From Thalassovita sp. (lineage in GTDB: Bacteria; Pseudomonadota; Alphaproteobacteria; Rhodobacterales; Rhodobacteraceae), in the NCBI RefSeq assembly GCF_963691685.1, contig NZ_OY829290.1, forward strand, positions 1,116,001 to 1,180,000: a DNA stretch of 64,000 nucleotides, written 5' to 3'. Shown piece by piece: positions 60,115 to 64,000 of the stretch. The notes below the pieces were generated by a model. That model had not been told where the DNA came from and made no database searches. It worked only from the letters and a program-made list of their open reading frames with translations. A program made the position numbers and the translations under genes. The number at the start of each line of letters is the position of its first letter. Position 1 is the first letter of the stretch.

Positions 60115-61536
60115 TTAGGCGGCAGAACCGCCAACGGTCAGGCCGCCGATCATCACGGTGGGCTGGCCCACACCCACAGGCACCCACTGGCCCTGTTTGC
60201 CGCAGTTGCCCATGCCGGGATCCAGCGCCATGTCATTGCCAAGCGCCCGGATCTGTTTCAGCGCAGTGGCGCCATCGCCGATCAGTGTTGCGCCTTTCAC
60301 CGGGGCGCCCACCTTGCCGTTTTCGACGCGATACGCCTCGGTGCAGGAGAAGACGAACTTGCCGTTGGTGATATCCACCTGACCGCCGCCAAAGCCCACG
60401 GCGTAGATCCCGTCTTTCAGGTCGGCAACGATATCTTCGGGCTTGGCCGTGCCGCCCAGCATATAGGTGTTGGTCATCCGCGGCATTGGGGCATGGGCGT
60501 AGCTTTCGCGCCGTCCGTTGCCGGTTGGGGCGACGCCCATCAGCCGGGCGTTCTGGCGGTCCTGCATATAGCCAACGAGGATCCCGTCATCGATCAACAC
60601 GTTTTTGCCAGAGGGCGTGCCCTCATCATCAAAGCTGATCGAGCCGCGGCGGTCCGGAATGGTGCCGTCATCCAGAACGGTGACGCCAGGAGCTGCGATC
60701 CGCTGCCCCATCAGTCCGGCAAAGGCTGAGGATCCTTTGCGATTGAAGTCGCCCTCAAGCCCGTGACCAATTGCCTCATGCAGCAGGATCCCGGGCCAGC
60801 CCGGGCCCAATACCACGTCCATCACCCCGGCTGGTGCGGGCACCGCTTCAAGGTTTACTGCGGCGATGCGCAGCGCTTCGCGGGTCTTGGCCTGCCAGTC
60901 CTCAGGCGCGATCAATCCGTCGAGGCCGACGCGCCCACCGCCACCGGCAGAGCCGCTTTCGCGACGCCCGTTCTGTTCTACAATGACCGAGACATTGACG
61001 CGGGTCATCGGGCGCACATCGCGCAGATGGGTGCCGTCGAGGCGCAGGATCTCAATCTCCTGCAGGGAGGCAGCGATGGTCGCTGAAACCTGGACCACCC
61101 GCGAATCAAGCCCACGGGCATATGCATCGATCTCACGCAGCGTCTCGACCTTTACAGGAAAGGCCGCACCGGCGATCGGGTCCTCATCGGTATAAAGCCG
61201 TTTGTTGGTCGGGGCAGGGGCATCGGCCAGGGTGCCGCCACCGGATCCCACGGCCAGTTTTGCGGTCTCAGCCGCGCGCTTCATCGCATGTTCAGTCAGC
61301 TCGGTCGAATGGGCATAGCCCGTCACCTCACCCCGCACCGCCCGCAGGCCAAACCCTTCGGAGGCATCATAGGATGCGTTCTTCAGTCGACCGTCGTCAA
61401 AGACCAACGCTTCGGCGCGCCGACGCTCCAGAAAAATCTCCCCATCATCGGCGCCATGGGTGGCGTCGCGCAGCACATTTAGCGCTGCCTCTTGGTCGAT
61501 ATTGGTCTCAAAAGGGCGAAAAGGCGCATCGCTCAT
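60115..61536 (-). CDS. tldD: Metalloprotease TldD
   Basis: A 473-aa subunit of the TldD/TldE protease that matures ribosomally made peptides and degrades CcdA. The zinc motif HEAIGH is at 253-258 (LLHEAIGHGLEGD), followed by the C-terminal domain with YMQDRQNARLMGVAPTGNGRRESYAH. ATG at 61536 is chosen since MSDAPFRPFE is a typical start. A perfect FNR box lies 34 bp upstream. TldE is not seen in this window. Confidence 0.95.
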   Translation of the reverse strand: MSDAPFRPFETNIDQEAALNVLRDATHGADDGEIFLERRRAEALVFDDGRLKNASYDASEGFGLRAVRGEVTGYAHSTELTEHAMKRAAETAKLAVGSGGGTLADAPAPTNKRLYTDEDPIAGAAFPVKVETLREIDAYARGLDSRVVQVSATIAASLQEIEILRLDGTHLRDVRPMTRVNVSVIVEQNGRRESGSAGGGGRVGLDGLIAPEDWQAKTREALRIAAVNLEAVPAPAGVMDVVLGPGWPGILLHEAIGHGLEGDFNRKGSSAFAGLMGQRIAAPGVTVLDDGTIPDRRGSISFDDEGTPSGKNVLIDDGILVGYMQDRQNARLMGVAPTGNGRRESYAHAPMPRMTNTYMLGGTAKPEDIVADLKDGIYAVGFGGGQVDITNGKFVFSCTEAYRVENGKVGAPVKGATLIGDGATALKQIRALGNDMALDPGMGNCGKQGQWVPVGVGQPTVMIGGLTVGGSAA

Positions 61537-61569
61537 ATCTGTTTTTCCCGTCTTTCCAGTGGATCGGAA

Positions 61570-61583
61570 TTGATCTAAATCAA
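61570..61583. promoter_or_regulatory. FNR/FnrL box between tldD and ctaC
   Basis: TTGAT-CTAA-ATCAA is a perfect match to the FNR-family consensus TTGAT-N4-ATCAA. It is 34 bp before the tldD start (minus) and 148 bp before the ctaC start (plus). The site may let low oxygen change cytochrome oxidase and TldD expression. No fnr gene is in the window. Confidence 0.75.
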
Positions 61584-61730
61584 AAAAAGCGTCCGTTTGC
61601 CGCACTGGGATTGTTGTTCTGTCTCCTAGAATATGATTTGTAGCGGCGGCAAAACAACGGGATTCCGTACCGCACGGTTGATCCCGCCCGCACATGAATG
61701 AAATAACAGCTCAACCGATCAGGGTGACAC

Positions 61731-62657
61731 ATGCGACTTATCACTAGCCTTCTGGCCGCAGCAGCAACCGCAACCGCGGCACCGGCCATTGCCCAGGAAG
61801 CCGTCGAAACCATCGGCAAGCCCGCCCCCAAAGGCCTTGGCTTCCAGCCAGCGGCCACCGAACTGGCCCGCGACATTCAGTGGCTGGATAACCTGCTGCT
61901 GTGGATCATCACCCTCATCACTTTGTTTGTGGTTGGCCTGGTGGCCATCGTGATCATCCGTCACAACCGCAAAGCCAACCCGACCCCGGCGACCTTTACC
62001 CACAACACCGGTATCGAAATTGCCTGGACCATCATCCCGATCTTTATTCTGGTGATCATCGGTGCCTTCTCGCTGCCGGTTCTGTTCAAACAGCAAGAGA
62101 TCCCGGCTGGTGAAGTCCACATCAAAGTGACCGGCTACCAGTGGTACTGGGGCTATGAGTACACCGACCACGACTTCGCTTTCGATCAGTACATGATCGG
62201 TCAGCCGGCGACCCTGGACGAAGACGCACGTCCGGCGGATGCGGATGTTTCGGCCTATGTTCTGGATGACGCAATGCGCGCCAAGCTGATTGATGCTGGC
62301 TACAACGATGATGAATTCCTGCTGGCAACAGACACTCAGGTTGTTGTTCCGGTCAACAAGATCGTTGTTATGGACGTCACCGGTGCTGACGTGATCCACT
62401 CCTGGACCATCCCGGCCTTTGGCGTGAAACAAGACGCCGTACCGGGCCGTATTGCCCAGCTGTGGTTCAAAGCTGAGAAAGAAGGCATCTACTTCGGTCA
62501 GTGTTCCGAACTCTGCGGTAAAGACCACGCCTACATGCCGATCACCGTCAAAGTGGTGAGCGAAGAGGCCTATCAGGAATGGCTGAAAGGCGCGATCGAA
62601 GAGTATGCCGGCGACATGACCACGCTGCCTGGCTACCAGGTTGCCGCTGCGAACTGA
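61731..62657 (+). CDS. ctaC: Cytochrome c oxidase subunit II
   Basis: Membrane subunit of the aa3-type oxidase, 308 aa. A signal peptide is followed by two membrane helices (about 53-77, 97-119) and the periplasmic cupredoxin domain with CuA ligands His223, Cys258, Glu260, Cys262, His266 and Met269. The loop with YQWYWGYEY is family-typical. First gene of ctaC-ctaB-small protein-ctaG. Upstream lies an FNR box. Confidence 0.97.
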   Translation: MRLITSLLAAAATATAAPAIAQEAVETIGKPAPKGLGFQPAATELARDIQWLDNLLLWIITLITLFVVGLVAIVIIRHNRKANPTPATFTHNTGIEIAWTIIPIFILVIIGAFSLPVLFKQQEIPAGEVHIKVTGYQWYWGYEYTDHDFAFDQYMIGQPATLDEDARPADADVSAYVLDDAMRAKLIDAGYNDDEFLLATDTQVVVPVNKIVVMDVTGADVIHSWTIPAFGVKQDAVPGRIAQLWFKAEKEGIYFGQCSELCGKDHAYMPITVKVVSEEAYQEWLKGAIEEYAGDMTTLPGYQVAAAN

Positions 62658-62759
62658 TCAAACCCCTGAGGTGGTCCCCACGTCTTTCGTGCGCAGGGAC
62701 CCCTCTCTGACCCCACCATGTTGCCGCGCCACACTGGGCGCGGTTTTGGAAGGCAAAGA

Positions 62760-63698
62760 ATGAGCGACGCAAGTCTCCATACCCCCTCTCAGACCGGTGA
62801 AGCCGGATTCGGCGATTACTTTGCGCTGCTGAAGCCGCGCGTGATGTCGCTGGTTGTGTTCACTGCAATGGTCGGCCTGTTGGCGGCACCTGGCGGCGTG
62901 CACCCGTTCATTGCGTTTTGCGCCGTGCTGTTCATCGCGGTTGGCGGTGGCGCCTCTGGTGCGCTGAACATGTGGTGGGACGCTGATATCGACGCGGTGA
63001 TGAAACGCACCACATCGCGCCCGATCCCGTCGGGCAAGGTAGCCCCGGAAGAGGCGATGGCGATTGGCCTGACGCTCTCGGCGTTTTCTGTGATCATGCT
63101 GGGGCTGGCGGCAAACTGGATTGCCGCGGGCCTGCTGGCCTTCACCATCTTTTTCTACGCTGTCATCTACACGATGTGGCTGAAACGCTGGACCCCGCAG
63201 AACATCGTGATCGGTGGCGCGGCGGGTGCCTTCCCTCCGATGATCGGCTGGGCGGTTGTGACCGGCGGTGTCAGCCTGGAATCCGTGCTAATGTTCATGC
63301 TGATCTTCATGTGGACCCCACCCCATTTCTGGGCTTTGGCGCTGTTCATGAAGTCCGATTACAAGGAAGCTGGCGTGCCCATGCTGACCGTGACCCACGG
63401 CCGCAAAGTGACCCGCGCCCATATCCTCGTCTACACTATCCTGCTGGCCCCTCTGGCCATCGGCACTGGCCTGACCTCAATCGGTGGCCCGATCTATATG
63501 GTCACCGCAGTGGTGCTGAACGCGCTGTTCCTGTGGGGCGCCTATAAGATCTGGCGCCGCCCGGAAGAGGCAGCCAAAGCCGACATGTACCGGAGCGAGA
63601 AGTCGTTCTTTGGTCTGTCGCTGATGTATCTGTTCCTGCACTTCGGCGCGATCCTCGCTGAAGCGGCCCTTAAACCCCATGGTCTGGGAGGCTGGTAA
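62760..63698 (+). CDS. ctaB: Heme o synthase (protoheme IX farnesyltransferase)
   Basis: UbiA-type prenyltransferase of 312 aa that adds farnesyl to heme b for heme o/a. The Asp-rich motif NMWWDADIDAVMKRT near 76-90 and the second motif with DYKEAGVPMLTVTHG are seen, with about nine membrane helices. ATG at 62760 follows GGAAGGC. The stop codon shares one base with the next start (TAATG). Confidence 0.95.
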   Translation: MSDASLHTPSQTGEAGFGDYFALLKPRVMSLVVFTAMVGLLAAPGGVHPFIAFCAVLFIAVGGGASGALNMWWDADIDAVMKRTTSRPIPSGKVAPEEAMAIGLTLSAFSVIMLGLAANWIAAGLLAFTIFFYAVIYTMWLKRWTPQNIVIGGAAGAFPPMIGWAVVTGGVSLESVLMFMLIFMWTPPHFWALALFMKSDYKEAGVPMLTVTHGRKVTRAHILVYTILLAPLAIGTGLTSIGGPIYMVTAVVLNALFLWGAYKIWRRPEEAAKADMYRSEKSFFGLSLMYLFLHFGAILAEAALKPHGLGGW

Positions 63699-63871
63699 TG
63701 AGCTTTGAGAAAGTCGAACATGAGCTGCACAAGCGGCGCTCCAGCCGCAACATCGGTGTGGGCCTGACCCTGGTGGCGTTCATTGCCATCGTGTTCGGCC
63801 TGACGGTGGTGAAGGTCACCCGTGGCGATTACGAACCCGAAAGCGTTCGTGTTCAGCAGGCGGAGGGCTAA
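63698..63871 (+). CDS. Small membrane protein of the cta operon
   Basis: A 57-aa protein with a charged N-terminus (MSFEKVEHELHKRRSSRN), one membrane segment (about 20-37, GVGLTLVAFIAIVFGLTV) and a short acidic tail. It overlaps the ctaB stop by one base and ends 3 bp before ctaG. A small open frame in this position is known in related cta operons; its role in oxidase assembly is inferred from place only. Confidence 0.8.
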   Translation: MSFEKVEHELHKRRSSRNIGVGLTLVAFIAIVFGLTVVKVTRGDYEPESVRVQQAEG

Positions 63872-63874
63872 GTC

Positions 63875-64000
63875 ATGGCGATGGATGCCAAAAGCAAAAC
63901 CGTTGTGAAACTGGTTGGCGTTGTGGTGACCATGGGCGCGCTGGCCTGGGCCTCGGTGCCGTTTTATGACTGGTTCTGCCGTGTCACCGGCTTTGGCGGC
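63875..64000 (+). CDS. ctaG: Cytochrome c oxidase assembly protein CtaG/Cox11, partial
   Basis: Only the first 42 codons are inside the window. They give a membrane anchor (VVKLVGVVVTMGALAWASV) and the family start of the periplasmic domain, VPFYDWFCRVTGFGG. CtaG inserts copper in CuB of subunit I. The remainder, with the copper-binding CFCF motif, lies to the right. Confidence 0.88.
   Translation, partial: MAMDAKSKTVVKLVGVVVTMGALAWASVPFYDWFCRVTGFGG

Noticed and set aside
1..64000. CRISPR array, tRNA, rRNA, prophage or insertion sequence
   Set aside because: I saw no spaced repeats, cloverleaf sequences, ribosomal segments, transposase motifs or phage genes; a tRNA or Rfam scan was not possible by eye.

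Overview
The window reads as chromosomal core DNA of a marine alphaproteobacterium of the order Rhodobacterales, Roseobacter group. This rests on the high GC content, the tol-pal-cpoB-tilS-ftsH order, phosphatidylcholine synthase, the fhs/folD pair, the tldD/ctaC/ctaB/ctaG order and a complete-looking tad (Flp pilus) cluster. No species name can be proved by eye. I saw no rRNA, tRNA, CRISPR array, prophage, transposase or plasmid gene.

Layout. 1-1.1 kb: 14-bp tandem repeats, a terminator and an orphan AT-richer lipoprotein gene. 1.1-4.6 kb: ileS and an O6-alkylguanine methyltransferase. 4.8-8.1 kb (minus): fsa, then the coupled DUF484-xerC-pcs genes, with perfect DnaA boxes in the flanking gaps. 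8.3-16.3 kb: priA, a YeeE/YedE sulfur transporter, MFS and MATE transporters, prmA, a small membrane protein and a DUF1127 protein. 16.6-18.9 kb: ruvCAB. 19-29.2 kb: an unknown gene coupled to thpR, then ybgC-tolQRAB-pal-cpoB, tilS and ftsH. 29.4-34.4 kb: a MOSC-like protein, fhs, folD, a thioesterase and a membrane LytTR regulator. 34.4-37.5 kb: PdeM and an Lhr-like helicase. 37.7-50.8 kb: an RraB-like gene, an AAA ATPase and the tad cluster on the minus strand, in transcription order flp, flp, flp, cpaB, cpaC, ompA-like, cpaE, cpaF, tadB, tadC, two TPR lipoproteins and cpaA. 51-55.5 kb: a lytic transglycosylase, scoAB, a VOC/TetR divergent pair, and an ECF sigma factor with a DUF6768 partner. 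55.6-61.5 kb: topA, a secreted unknown, dprA and tldD. 61.7-64 kb: ctaC, ctaB, a 57-aa membrane protein and the 5' end of ctaG, cut by the window edge.

How it works together. The tol genes build the trans-envelope machine that ties the outer membrane to peptidoglycan. The tad genes assemble Flp pili, and the three pilin genes include a recent-looking tandem duplication that carries its upstream leader with it. fhs and folD move C1 units on tetrahydrofolate. The cta genes build the aa3-type oxidase, and a perfect FNR/FnrL box lies between them and tldD. Other readable control signals are a 28-bp inverted repeat in front of the yeeE-like gene, twin identical operators between the VOC and tetR genes, and repeated GTGAA/TTCAC elements before the ECF sigma gene. 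Most of the window is ordinary core genome; I did not find a clearly new system. The best leads are the regulatory sites, the flp duplication, the helicase/PdeM pair without its usual ligase and nuclease, and the DnaA boxes.
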